Of a DNA stretch of 64,000 nt, positions 52,519 through 60,078 are shown one piece after another; position 1 is the stretch's first letter; each line of letters starts with the position of its first letter. Source of the DNA: Pedobacter cryoconitis (GTDB lineage: Bacteria > Bacteroidota > Bacteroidia > Sphingobacteriales > Sphingobacteriaceae); assembly GCF_003259615.1 (NCBI RefSeq), contig NZ_QLLR01000030.1:1-64000 (forward strand). Reading direction: 5' to 3'. Position numbers and translations under genes: made by a program. The notes beneath the pieces were generated by a model. That model made no database searches and was not told the origin of the DNA. It worked only from the letters and a program-made list of their open reading frames with translations.

Positions 52519-53544
52519 TTATTCAACTGCACCTAAAGCGATTAAGTCATTAAACCCTTCTATATTTTTAAAAGATTTTGCACGCTCCAGAGCCGACATT
52601 TCAACAGATTTTGAATTAATATCTGCTCCTTTATTGATCAGATATTCAAAGATATTCCGCTTTCCCCAGCCTCCAAGGAAAGCAAGTGCATTTACAGGTA
52701 CTTCTGCCCCATTTTCAACCAGGTATTTAATCAATAATACATTCTCAGTATCAAAAGCACGCGTTAAAATAGTTTGGGTGGTATAAAAGCCAATCTGCCA
52801 GTGCTCTTCTATATATCCTCTGTTAACTTCTGCACCCGCCTCTACAGCCTTTTGAATTTTCGGAAGCTCCATTGTCGTCACTCCATCATTCAACAGATTT
52901 TGAAGAGCTATAGCCCTATTCAATGGGAAAGCAATGTTATCCCAGGTCAGTTGATCTTTTGATATTAATATTTCATTCAGTTTATCTTTAATTTCGCCCT
53001 CAGTTTTATACACTGGTATTAAAGTATAAATTGTTATCATTTCTTCTGCATCATTCAAACCTTCCTCCTGATGAGGGTTTTCATTCCAATTATAGTTGAC
53101 ACAAACTAAACCCTCAAGCTCTTGCTCCCATGAAAGCTTATTCCATGGTGCTTTATTACGATCGAGAAAAAGACCTTCGGTAATTTTAAATGCCGACTTT
53201 TTACGTTCAAGTTTTATAGTCAGCTCTTTTAATAAGTCAACCATAAAGGTTTCTTCTATAAATTGAGAAGTAACAAAGCGCCTTATCTCCCACTCTTTTG
53301 GTAAACAAAGACACAATTCTATATTTTGAAGTTCAAATAGTCCGGTAGTAAACAGCAATTTCAGATCGGTATCTTTTACTTCACATTGGTCGATAAAAAT
53401 TTCATACTGAGCGCTTAAAGCTATAGGTGGAGCCTGTATAAGTTTTCCAGTTGTACTGGCAAAAAAACTGCTGATCGGATTGATTTCCTTAGCCTCCAGA
53501 TTATATACATATTCTTTCCGGCTTATCTTCAGGGCTTTATTCAT
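52519..53544 (-). CDS. SUFU-like domain fused to ankyrin repeats
   Basis: A 341-residue protein in two parts. Residues 1 to about 200 resemble the suppressor-of-fused (SUFU) domain: TTGLFELQNIELCLCLPKEW, LLKELTIKLERKK, the loop with SWEQELEGLVCV and EEMITIYTLIPVYKTEGE. The C-terminal third holds two or three ankyrin repeats (AVEAGAEVNRGY, VLLIKYLVENGAEV, IFEYLINKGADINSKS). Bacterial SUFU proteins often serve as immunity proteins for polymorphic toxins and ankyrins as binding scaffolds. It is first in the operon with DUF6493 and SWIM. The SUFU call rests on pattern memory. Confidence 0.7.
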   Translation of the reverse strand: MNKALKISRKEYVYNLEAKEINPISSFFASTTGKLIQAPPIALSAQYEIFIDQCEVKDTDLKLLFTTGLFELQNIELCLCLPKEWEIRRFVTSQFIEETFMVDLLKELTIKLERKKSAFKITEGLFLDRNKAPWNKLSWEQELEGLVCVNYNWNENPHQEEGLNDAEEMITIYTLIPVYKTEGEIKDKLNEILISKDQLTWDNIAFPLNRAIALQNLLNDGVTTMELPKIQKAVEAGAEVNRGYIEEHWQIGFYTTQTILTRAFDTENVLLIKYLVENGAEVPVNALAFLGGWGKRNIFEYLINKGADINSKSVEMSALERAKSFKNIEGFNDLIALGAVE

Positions 53545-53735
53545 TATTGGTGAGCTTTTAAAGGTCGGTTATAAACAATGCGGAAGATAATCAAATAAAG
53601 ATATTACCGGATAGGTTAAACATTATTCTTTGACTAGAAAAGTAAAGGATTCTTTGAGGAATGGTTATTGGCTTTAGAAACCATATAAATACGCATTAAT
53701 GAATATTATTAGGCTGATAATTTATAAAAAATTTT

Positions 53736-53743
53736 TATGTTTG
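53736..53743 (+). promoter_or_regulatory. -7-like box before the small membrane-peptide ORF
   Basis: TATGTTTG fits the TAnnTTTG consensus and lies 18 bases before the ATG at 53762. I could not find a convincing -33 box at the expected distance. Confidence 0.35.
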
Positions 53744-53761
53744 TTGTCTAATACAAAAGAT

Positions 53762-53851
53762 ATGAAAGATAACACAATAACAGCCCTTTTAGGTTTTTTC
53801 TACATTGGAGTATGGGTATTTATTACTTTGGGAGTTTTATATTGTTCATAG
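53762..53851 (+). CDS. Candidate 29-residue single-span membrane peptide
   Basis: ATG at 53762 to TAG at 53851 encodes 29 residues: a polar start MKDNTIT, then one continuous hydrophobic helix (ALLGFFYIGVWVFITLGVLY) and CS. A -7-like box lies upstream and a U-tract terminator follows 50 bases after the stop, so the ORF has its own transcription unit inside a 495-base gap otherwise empty of genes. The ORF is too short for standard gene finding. Function unknown; small membrane toxins, respiratory accessory peptides and stress peptides share this layout. Confidence 0.45.
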   Translation: MKDNTITALLGFFYIGVWVFITLGVLYCS

Positions 53852-53903
53852 TTATATAACATTACTGGCTATAAAACTTATAGCAATACTTGATTATCCT
53901 TGC

Positions 53904-53932
53904 AAATCCCTTATTTGCAGGGATTTTTTTTG
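53904..53932 (+). terminator. Rho-independent terminator of the small ORF
   Basis: AATCCC pairs with GGGATT around TTATTTGCA and is followed by eight T residues. An alternative stem, TGCAAAT with ATTTGCA, overlaps it. No other plus-strand gene precedes it in this gap, which argues for a short transcript covering 53762-53851. Confidence 0.7.
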
Positions 53933-54039
53933 TTCTTAAATTCGGATTGTAACAAAATTTATAAATATTGATCTTATACATATCACCTCTTAATTGAGGC
54001 AGAAACGATGAAAATAGTATATTAACCTCTCCTTACAAA

Positions 54040-55530
54040 ATGAACTTCAAACTGCTTACAGTCACGCTCCTGATTTCCGGAATGCTAATCCCTGATTTAT
54101 CTAAGGCACAGAATTCTGATCAGCCAGATAGTATTGATGTATTTATCACACAAAAAATGCAGCAACAGCACATTCCTGCGTTACAACTGGCCATAGTCCG
54201 TCACGGAAAACTGATCAAACAAAAAACTTATGGAACGGCCAATCTGGAAAATTCTATTGCTGCAACAGATCAAAGCATCTTCTCTATCAACTCAATTACC
54301 AAAGCTTTTTCTGGAGTTGCAGTGATGCAATTGGCGGAGGAAGGGAAACTAAAAATCACCGACCCTATTTCACTTTATATAGACAGCTTGCCGGTGTCCT
54401 GGCAGGGAATAACTTTACAGCAGGTATTAACCAATACATCAGGCTTACCAGATATTCTTGATGAGAATGAACAGGTATTGGAAAATGCGAATGAGAGCCG
54501 CGCGTGGGAAAAAGTAAAAACATTACCTCTGGAATTTAATGCTGGCGACAGATTCAGTTATAACCAGACTGGTTATGTTATTATTGGAAAAATCATTACT
54601 AAGCTAAGTGGTGTACATTTCACAAAGTTTATAGAAGACAGGCAGTTTAAAGTGGCCGGAATGCAGTTAACAAGGTTTGGCGATTCGTATGATGTGGTTC
54701 AAAACTCTGCGGGTGCCTATACAATGAATAAATTTATTAACGGCCGGATGGTGAGAGGTAAAAGTCCCGGCACTGCCTATATACAGTTTCCTGTGTTTTT
54801 CAGAACAGCCGCGGGAATTTTATCGACTTCAAAGGATATGGCACAATGGATCATCGCCCTGCAGAGTGGGAAACTATTAAAAGATAAAACCAGTATAGAC
54901 GCATTATGGACAGCAGCAGTATTAAATAATGGAAAAATAGGCGGGTTTAATCAGCTGACTAATGGCTATGCCCTGGGATGGCCAACGGTAACCAGAGCGG
55001 ATCATCCTGCTGTTGGCCCGGTAGGTGGCGGCAGATCTGCTTTGTTCGTCTACCTGAAGGATGATCTTTCTATAGTAGTACTAACTAATTTATTAGGCGC
55101 TAATCCGGAAAGGTTTATTGATGAAATAGGCGCATACTATATTCCCGATATGCACGAAGCAAATGGCTTTGGTTTATCTCCGGTTATTCAAAAGTTAAGG
55201 ACAGCATTAATGAAGCAGGGTTTTGATAAATCAGTTGCCGTAATGGCCGGGCTCAAAAAGAAAGATCCGGCGTTTTCTCCTGGAGAAGATGAACTCAATG
55301 GCTGGGGATATAAATTGTTAAGCCAGAAGGAAATAGCCAAGGCTTTGGCAATTCTTAAATTGAATTCGATCCTTTACCCTGAAAGTGCAAATACACATGA
55401 TAGTTTAGGAGAAATTCTTGAAATCACGGGCGATTATAAAGCAGCTCTTCTGAGTTATAAAAAATCATTAGCCCTGAATCCTAAGAACACTAATGCTTCA
55501 AATCGTATTAAAGCGCTTTCCGGCAGTTAA
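54040..55530 (+). CDS. Exported serine hydrolase with C-terminal TPR
   Basis: A 496-residue exported protein (signal peptide ending LSKAQ) with the beta-lactamase/penicillin-binding fold: SxxK as SITK at 85-88, second motif in FSYNQTGYVII and third in VGGGRSALF, where the usual HTG or KTG is replaced. About residues 420-490 form tetratricopeptide helices (SANTHDSLGEILEITGDYKAALLSYKKSLALNP). The family includes esterases and D-amino-peptidases; the substrate is unknown. The gene is not in an operon with neighbours. Confidence 0.88.
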   Translation: MNFKLLTVTLLISGMLIPDLSKAQNSDQPDSIDVFITQKMQQQHIPALQLAIVRHGKLIKQKTYGTANLENSIAATDQSIFSINSITKAFSGVAVMQLAEEGKLKITDPISLYIDSLPVSWQGITLQQVLTNTSGLPDILDENEQVLENANESRAWEKVKTLPLEFNAGDRFSYNQTGYVIIGKIITKLSGVHFTKFIEDRQFKVAGMQLTRFGDSYDVVQNSAGAYTMNKFINGRMVRGKSPGTAYIQFPVFFRTAAGILSTSKDMAQWIIALQSGKLLKDKTSIDALWTAAVLNNGKIGGFNQLTNGYALGWPTVTRADHPAVGPVGGGRSALFVYLKDDLSIVVLTNLLGANPERFIDEIGAYYIPDMHEANGFGLSPVIQKLRTALMKQGFDKSVAVMAGLKKKDPAFSPGEDELNGWGYKLLSQKEIAKALAILKLNSILYPESANTHDSLGEILEITGDYKAALLSYKKSLALNPKNTNASNRIKALSGS

Positions 55531-55590
55531 AACAAATAGTTTAGTCAAACAGATAACCAGAAAGACGTTAATCAAATAATTAAACAGGCC

Positions 55591-55749
55591 TCACAGCAAT
55601 GTGGGGCTTTGCTTATTTAATCGCTTTACAATCCATGGCAAACTTAATCCTTGCCCAATCAGTGTAAACAGTACTACGGCTACTGAAATAAATATAATAG
55701 CATTACGCTGAGGAAAAGGGCTTCCATCAGCTAAGCTGCGTAAAACCTT
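55591..55749 (-). pseudogene. 3' remnant of a CPA1-type Na+/H+ antiporter gene
   Basis: On the minus strand, 52 codons ending at TGA 55591-55593 read LADGSPFPQRNAIIFIS followed by VVLFTLIGQGLSLPWIVKRL, which resembles the last membrane helix and end of NhaP/CPA1 sodium-proton antiporters. The frame closes upstream at a TAG inside the acetyltransferase gene, so the rest of the antiporter has been lost. The acetyltransferase 3' end overlaps the remnant by a few bases. It marks an old deletion or rearrangement point. Confidence 0.6.
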
Positions 55750-56296
55750 AAAATAATAAATAACCTATACAATCTTCATTAAGGCCTGCTAATAATTTAT
55801 ACTGATCATCTGCTATAGAAATGATCACAATATCGTCATCAGAATTAGCTTCAAATTGTCCGTCAGCAATCTTTTCCTGAAGATATTCCGCTTTATTGTA
55901 CAAGATTGATAGCTTACATTTTTCATAAAAAGGTCTTAGCTCCTTTGCGCAAAAGCCAATACATTCAATCTTCCGGGTCGTTAAATTATGGACAATATGC
56001 TGTAGTAGCTGTTGTCCGTATCCCCTATTTTTAGTTACAGAAACAAGACCAACCAGCTCACAAATATTGTATACAGAATGATTCAACTCTATTTTAAAGT
56101 CAAAATTAATCCGTGTCAAACAATATATGCCGGAATTTTCATCCCGCAAAAGATGAAACTCGGAACCGGAAAATTTCTCTTTAAATTCCTCCACGGTTAA
56201 AGTGTTCCATTCCCGCTCTTCCCAATAGTTGAGGATTACCGCTATTTCTAAGGGAGAAAGCTCATCAGCAGGTTTAATTTCATAAGTAAGTTTCAT
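55748..56296 (-). CDS. GNAT-like acetyltransferase domain protein
   Basis: A 182-residue protein. The acetyl-CoA loop is VTKNRGYGQQLLQHIV (about 86-101), with the preceding strand ICELVGLVS and the following CIGFCAKELRPFYEKC, which fit the GNAT core. The C-terminal 40 residues are unusual and acidic. The substrate is unknown. Its start abuts the DUF4287 stop exactly (56296/56297), so the two are one unit. The stop overlaps the antiporter remnant, suggesting the 3' end lies at a rearrangement point. Confidence 0.75.
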   Translation of the reverse strand: MKLTYEIKPADELSPLEIAVILNYWEEREWNTLTVEEFKEKFSGSEFHLLRDENSGIYCLTRINFDFKIELNHSVYNICELVGLVSVTKNRGYGQQLLQHIVHNLTTRKIECIGFCAKELRPFYEKCKLSILYNKAEYLQEKIADGQFEANSDDDIVIISIADDQYKLLAGLNEDCIGYLLF

Positions 56297-56515
56297 TTAT
56301 TCTTTCAGCCCTTTAAGCAGTGCATAAATAGCCATCGAATGTCCATGCCCCAACTCAAATTCTTCTTTTAACCAGCTTACAATCTGCCCGGCTTTGACCT
56401 CTGGTTTAAGTTTCCCATTTTCAGAAAACCCTTTTTGGTCGGCAAGTTGTTTCAATTCGTCAGGTCCTTTACCTGTTTTCTTTTTAATAGTGTCGAGATA
56501 TGCTTGAAATGACAT
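56297..56515 (-). CDS. DUF4287 family small protein
   Basis: A 72-residue protein with the full DUF4287 pattern: YLDTIKKKTGKGPDELKQLA, KAGQIVSWLKEEFELGHGHSMA and a C-terminal helix. The function is unknown; the fold is predicted as a small helical bundle, and the domain also occurs fused to DUF5655 proteins. It is the first gene of a two-gene unit with the GNAT-like protein and is preceded by about 240 bases without a gene. Confidence 0.87.
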   Translation of the reverse strand: MSFQAYLDTIKKKTGKGPDELKQLADQKGFSENGKLKPEVKAGQIVSWLKEEFELGHGHSMAIYALLKGLKE

Positions 56516-56756
56516 AAAATTATATTTGTTACGACAAGATAGGATTTATAGCGCAGCAAAAAAAGACAAACTATCTCTATCGGTATGCGCATCAAAGCGA
56601 TAAATTATTGTAAAGATTCAGACAAAAGACATTATACAGGAAAGACTTTATTTTAATTATTAACAATAATATCCATCATAATAAATTAAATTAATCGCAT
56701 ATTAGATCGTTTTTATTAAAAAGATGAAAACAGAAATATTAGAACGATCTATACCC

Positions 56757-57359
56757 ATGAAAAAAACAGTACTATTTAGTCTCTTCCTTTTAATAGGAAT
56801 GAGCACCACATTTGCTCAGAATCAGGACATTAAAGAATTATACTTTGAGTATACGCAGTCCAGGATGAATGAAGATCAAAAGGCAGTTACGATTGAAAAA
56901 GCATCTTCCTTATTGAGCCGTTCCACCGAATTGAATGACAAACAAGTTGCCAATGTTAGTTTCCACCTGGCCAGAATATATGAGTCCATGGGCAAACCTG
57001 AAAAAGCCGAGCCTCTTTATGAAAAAGTGACTAAACTTGTTCCGGGTTATTATGTAACTTATTCTGCGTTGGGATTTATCAATTTAAAGAAATGTGATAC
57101 TTTAGGGCGTAAGGTAACCGAGGCTGCAAAGCTTAAAAATGCAGAATTAAATGCGGCTGCTTTTAAAGCCTATAAAATTCAGGTACTGAAAACTATTCCC
57201 TATTTTGAAAAATCTGAGGCTTGTGAAACAGATGAAAGAACTTTAGGTATCCTGACTTCACTTTATAAAAGCATCAAAGACACGACTTCATTAGCTAGTC
57301 TTCCTGAACGTAAGGCTCTGCTTGGAAAAGATTGTGTTTCTTTACTGGACGACGAATAG
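56757..57359 (+). CDS. Exported TPR-containing protein
   Basis: A 200-residue exported protein from the ATG at 56757, giving the signal peptide MKKTVLFSLFLLIGMSTTFAQ. The mature part is helical with a tetratricopeptide pair (ANVSFHLARIYESMGKPEKAEPLYEKV; VTYSALGFINLKKC) and two further helix pairs. An earlier in-frame ATG at 56724 adds eleven polar residues and would bury the signal. It is probably a periplasmic binding scaffold. The gene converges with the GH88 gene across a terminator. Confidence 0.75.
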   Translation: MKKTVLFSLFLLIGMSTTFAQNQDIKELYFEYTQSRMNEDQKAVTIEKASSLLSRSTELNDKQVANVSFHLARIYESMGKPEKAEPLYEKVTKLVPGYYVTYSALGFINLKKCDTLGRKVTEAAKLKNAELNAAAFKAYKIQVLKTIPYFEKSEACETDERTLGILTSLYKSIKDTTSLASLPERKALLGKDCVSLLDDE

Positions 57360-57495
57360 TTTAAGGAATAAAAGTATAGCTTAAGATTTCTGGTTATTTA
57401 GTCAATGACATGTTTAATTTTGGAAATGATAGGCTGAACATTAAGCAGTGCAGCCCTGGAATGAGGAGGAAAGAAGAAGAACAAACTAAAATAGC

Positions 57496-57530
57496 AAATG
57501 CCCCCAATTCATATAAATTGGGGGCATTTT
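57496..57530. terminator. Bidirectional terminator before the GH88 gene end
   Basis: AAATGCCCCCAATT and AATTGGGGGCATTT form a 14-bp stem around a short AT loop, with A and T runs on both sides. It separates the converging TPR gene and the polysaccharide operon. Confidence 0.85.
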
Positions 57531-57561
57531 AGCAGGGTAAAGATTCCCTTTTTCTAAATGG

Positions 57562-58749
57562 TTACTTTCCTCCTTTACTTCTTTTCAAAGCCTCTAAATA
57601 ATAGTAATCCGCATAAATAATGGGTACATCTATTTCAGATTTCGCAGGTTTATGACCAGTGCTGTGTGCTAAAATAAAGCCATCATTTGTTCCGGCACTG
57701 CTTGTGTAATTTTTAATCAGGCTATTCAGAATCAGATCTGCTGTTTTTCTATAGCTTTTACCTTCTTTACTATAACCGCTTAATTCATACAAACCTGAGG
57801 CGGTAATCGCTGCTGCAGACGCATCTTTTGGTGAATTTGGAATTTGAGGGTCGTTAAAGTCCCAATAAGGTACTTTGTCGGCAGGCATTGTCGGGTTAGT
57901 CAGAATAAATTTAGCAATACCTTCTGCTTGTTTTAAATAAGCAATATCTTTTGTTTCACGATAGCATAAAGTATAACCGTATAAAGCCCATGCTTGTCCT
58001 CTTGCCCATGCAGAAGGGTCGCTATAGCCCTGAGCGGTTCCTTTCCACTTCACAGCACCTGTTGCCGGGTCATAATCAACTACATGGTAAGAGCTGTAAT
58101 CTTTTCTGAAATGGTTTTTAAGAGTCGTATTGGCATGACTCACTGCAATTTTATAAAACGAAGAGTCTCCGGTCAGTTTAGTCGCTTCAAATAACAATTC
58201 CAGGTTCATCATATTGTCGATAATTACAGGAAACTGCCATTTATCAGCGTTATGATCCCAGGAGCGGATCACTCCTGCTACCGGGTTAAATCTTTTAGAA
58301 AGACTTTTTGCCGCTTGTATAATAACTGATTTATAGCTTGTATCGTTGGTTAAACGGTAACCGTTACCATAACTGCAATACACCATAAATCCTAAATCGT
58401 GCGTTCCGGTATTGAACTGTTGCGGTGCTAGTTTTTGAGTGAATTCTTTAGCTGGTTCTAACCATTTTGGATCTTTGGTTAACTCATATAGATACCATAA
58501 CATCCCGGAAAAGAAACCGCTTGTCCAGTCTTTCCCAATCACTAGTTTCAATTGATTATTTTCGAGCGTACGTGGCGCAATAAACTTTGGTTCTGCTGCG
58601 ATGACCTTTACTGAGTTTTTAAGCAATAGTTCAACTTGCTTTTCGGCAGGAACGAGTGCTTTGGCTACATTTACATTTTGTGCCTGAACGGCGCTTCCTG
58701 CAGAGAGGCACAGCAAGGCGACCAGTGTTAAGTTTCTTTTCAATTTCAT
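57562..58749 (-). CDS. GH88 unsaturated glucuronyl hydrolase
   Basis: A 395-residue exported protein (signal peptide ending SAVQAQ) of the GH88 (alpha/alpha)6 barrel family. The two catalytic Asp are visible in THDLGFMVY (equivalent to Asp88 of the Bacillus enzyme) and IDNMMNLELL (Asp149 equivalent), with GYSDPSAWARGQAWALYGY in the active-site wall. It removes the unsaturated uronic acid left by polysaccharide lyases from oligosaccharides. As last gene of an operon with an alginate-lyase-family enzyme and two GH2 enzymes, it completes breakdown of a uronate-rich glycan. Confidence 0.9.
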   Translation of the reverse strand: MKLKRNLTLVALLCLSAGSAVQAQNVNVAKALVPAEKQVELLLKNSVKVIAAEPKFIAPRTLENNQLKLVIGKDWTSGFFSGMLWYLYELTKDPKWLEPAKEFTQKLAPQQFNTGTHDLGFMVYCSYGNGYRLTNDTSYKSVIIQAAKSLSKRFNPVAGVIRSWDHNADKWQFPVIIDNMMNLELLFEATKLTGDSSFYKIAVSHANTTLKNHFRKDYSSYHVVDYDPATGAVKWKGTAQGYSDPSAWARGQAWALYGYTLCYRETKDIAYLKQAEGIAKFILTNPTMPADKVPYWDFNDPQIPNSPKDASAAAITASGLYELSGYSKEGKSYRKTADLILNSLIKNYTSSAGTNDGFILAHSTGHKPAKSEIDVPIIYADYYYLEALKRSKGGK

Positions 58750-58797
58750 ATTATTTCGCTTAGTTAGTATTGATTGGTGCTTGTTTATTGAACAGGT

Positions 58798-60039
58798 TTA
58801 CATCCAGATTAATGGGTGGCGGATAGGCAGATTTCTGATTACTTCTACTACTTGCGGGTTATGGTCTAGTTTTTTCCACGTTGCATACCAGTTTTCTTCC
58901 TGATAGGCATTTGCTCCGAATAAAAGAAAGGGTTGTGCAACTGGCAAGTTTTCCCAATACATCACATCCGGCTTCAGGCTCCATTTACTTTTATCAGCAA
59001 TAAAAGGATATAAATAGGAAATTCCAAGTTTTATAGATTTGCCATCTGCTGTTTCATATTTCCAGAGATTGTCTTCTGGTGTAGATAAAATCTGACAAAG
59101 GATAGTCATTGCGTCCAGGTTAAAGATTGCATATCCGTAAGGTTTAGTCCTTGCCATTTCCAGTGGAAAACTGCCATCAGCTCCCATTTGATTGGGTAAA
59201 AGTACGGTTTTATAACGCACCCGCATAGAATCCAGCATTGGCTGATCATTGCATAATTTAGCAAATGACGCAACCTGAATTGCCCAGCAGGTGGCATGAT
59301 TATTTTTTACCATTTTTTCCTGAATTCCGGGTTTACTGGTATTCAACCAAACAGTATAAGCTGAAAACCATCCTTTTACCGCTGCCGCAGTTTGCTCGTC
59401 AAATACGCTGGCTTTTTCCATAACGATCATTCCTTGTGCTACTTCCATCAAATGAATCGTATCAATGATGCCATAGTTACGCCCGGTAAATTTCCCTTTA
59501 ACTGCCTGCGCAAAATTAAGGTTCGGGTTCATTAAGGTTTCAGGGTTTACAAACCATGCTTTAAGATGGCTGATGGCCTGGGTAACATATTTCTCGTCTC
59601 CGGTTAGTTTATAGGCAGAAGCAAGTGCTCCGATCACTTTACTTAAACGAAGCATCGCTTTGCGGTGTTCTACAAAGTTATCGGGGTTGGTTAATCCATC
59701 CCGGTTAATGTAAGGACCTTCAGGATTTTGAGGGTCCGGCCAGAAATAATCTGCTTCAGAAAAGAAATCGTGTTTACCGCCTGCACTTCTGGGCGAGGAA
59801 GCCTCGGTTATAGTAACCGGTTTCTGGGTCATCGCCCAGGCAGCTTCTGCAAGAATTTGTTTCCGCAGCAAAGTGGAAGCAGCTTTTGTTATCCCATCCT
59901 TTTGAGGTGGGCCGGGCACATTTTCGGCAGATGGATCAAATGTTCGCTGAACAGGTTGTACATCCTGATAGTCAGCGGTAAATACCGCCGGGCTTATGTA
60001 AATAACAGCAGCCGATAAAACAGAGAATATTACTTTCAT
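58798..60039 (-). CDS. Alginate lyase family (alpha/alpha toroid) polysaccharide lyase
   Basis: A 413-residue exported protein in the Alginate_lyase (PF05426-type) toroid family, possibly related to PL38 glucuronan lyases. It has ADYFWPDPQNPEGPYINRDG, HRKAMLRLSKVIGALASAY, the catalytic-region Asn-His in VKNNHATCWAIQ and a Tyr in FTGRNYGII. It should cleave a uronate-containing polysaccharide by beta-elimination, giving 4,5-unsaturated ends, which suits the GH88 gene 48 bases downstream. Exact substrate (alginate, glucuronan or other) cannot be read from sequence. Confidence 0.82.
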   Translation of the reverse strand: MKVIFSVLSAAVIYISPAVFTADYQDVQPVQRTFDPSAENVPGPPQKDGITKAASTLLRKQILAEAAWAMTQKPVTITEASSPRSAGGKHDFFSEADYFWPDPQNPEGPYINRDGLTNPDNFVEHRKAMLRLSKVIGALASAYKLTGDEKYVTQAISHLKAWFVNPETLMNPNLNFAQAVKGKFTGRNYGIIDTIHLMEVAQGMIVMEKASVFDEQTAAAVKGWFSAYTVWLNTSKPGIQEKMVKNNHATCWAIQVASFAKLCNDQPMLDSMRVRYKTVLLPNQMGADGSFPLEMARTKPYGYAIFNLDAMTILCQILSTPEDNLWKYETADGKSIKLGISYLYPFIADKSKWSLKPDVMYWENLPVAQPFLLFGANAYQEENWYATWKKLDHNPQVVEVIRNLPIRHPLIWM

Positions 60040-60078
60040 AATTAAATTAGTGGGTTTAATTTCATTTGTTCAGGCTTC

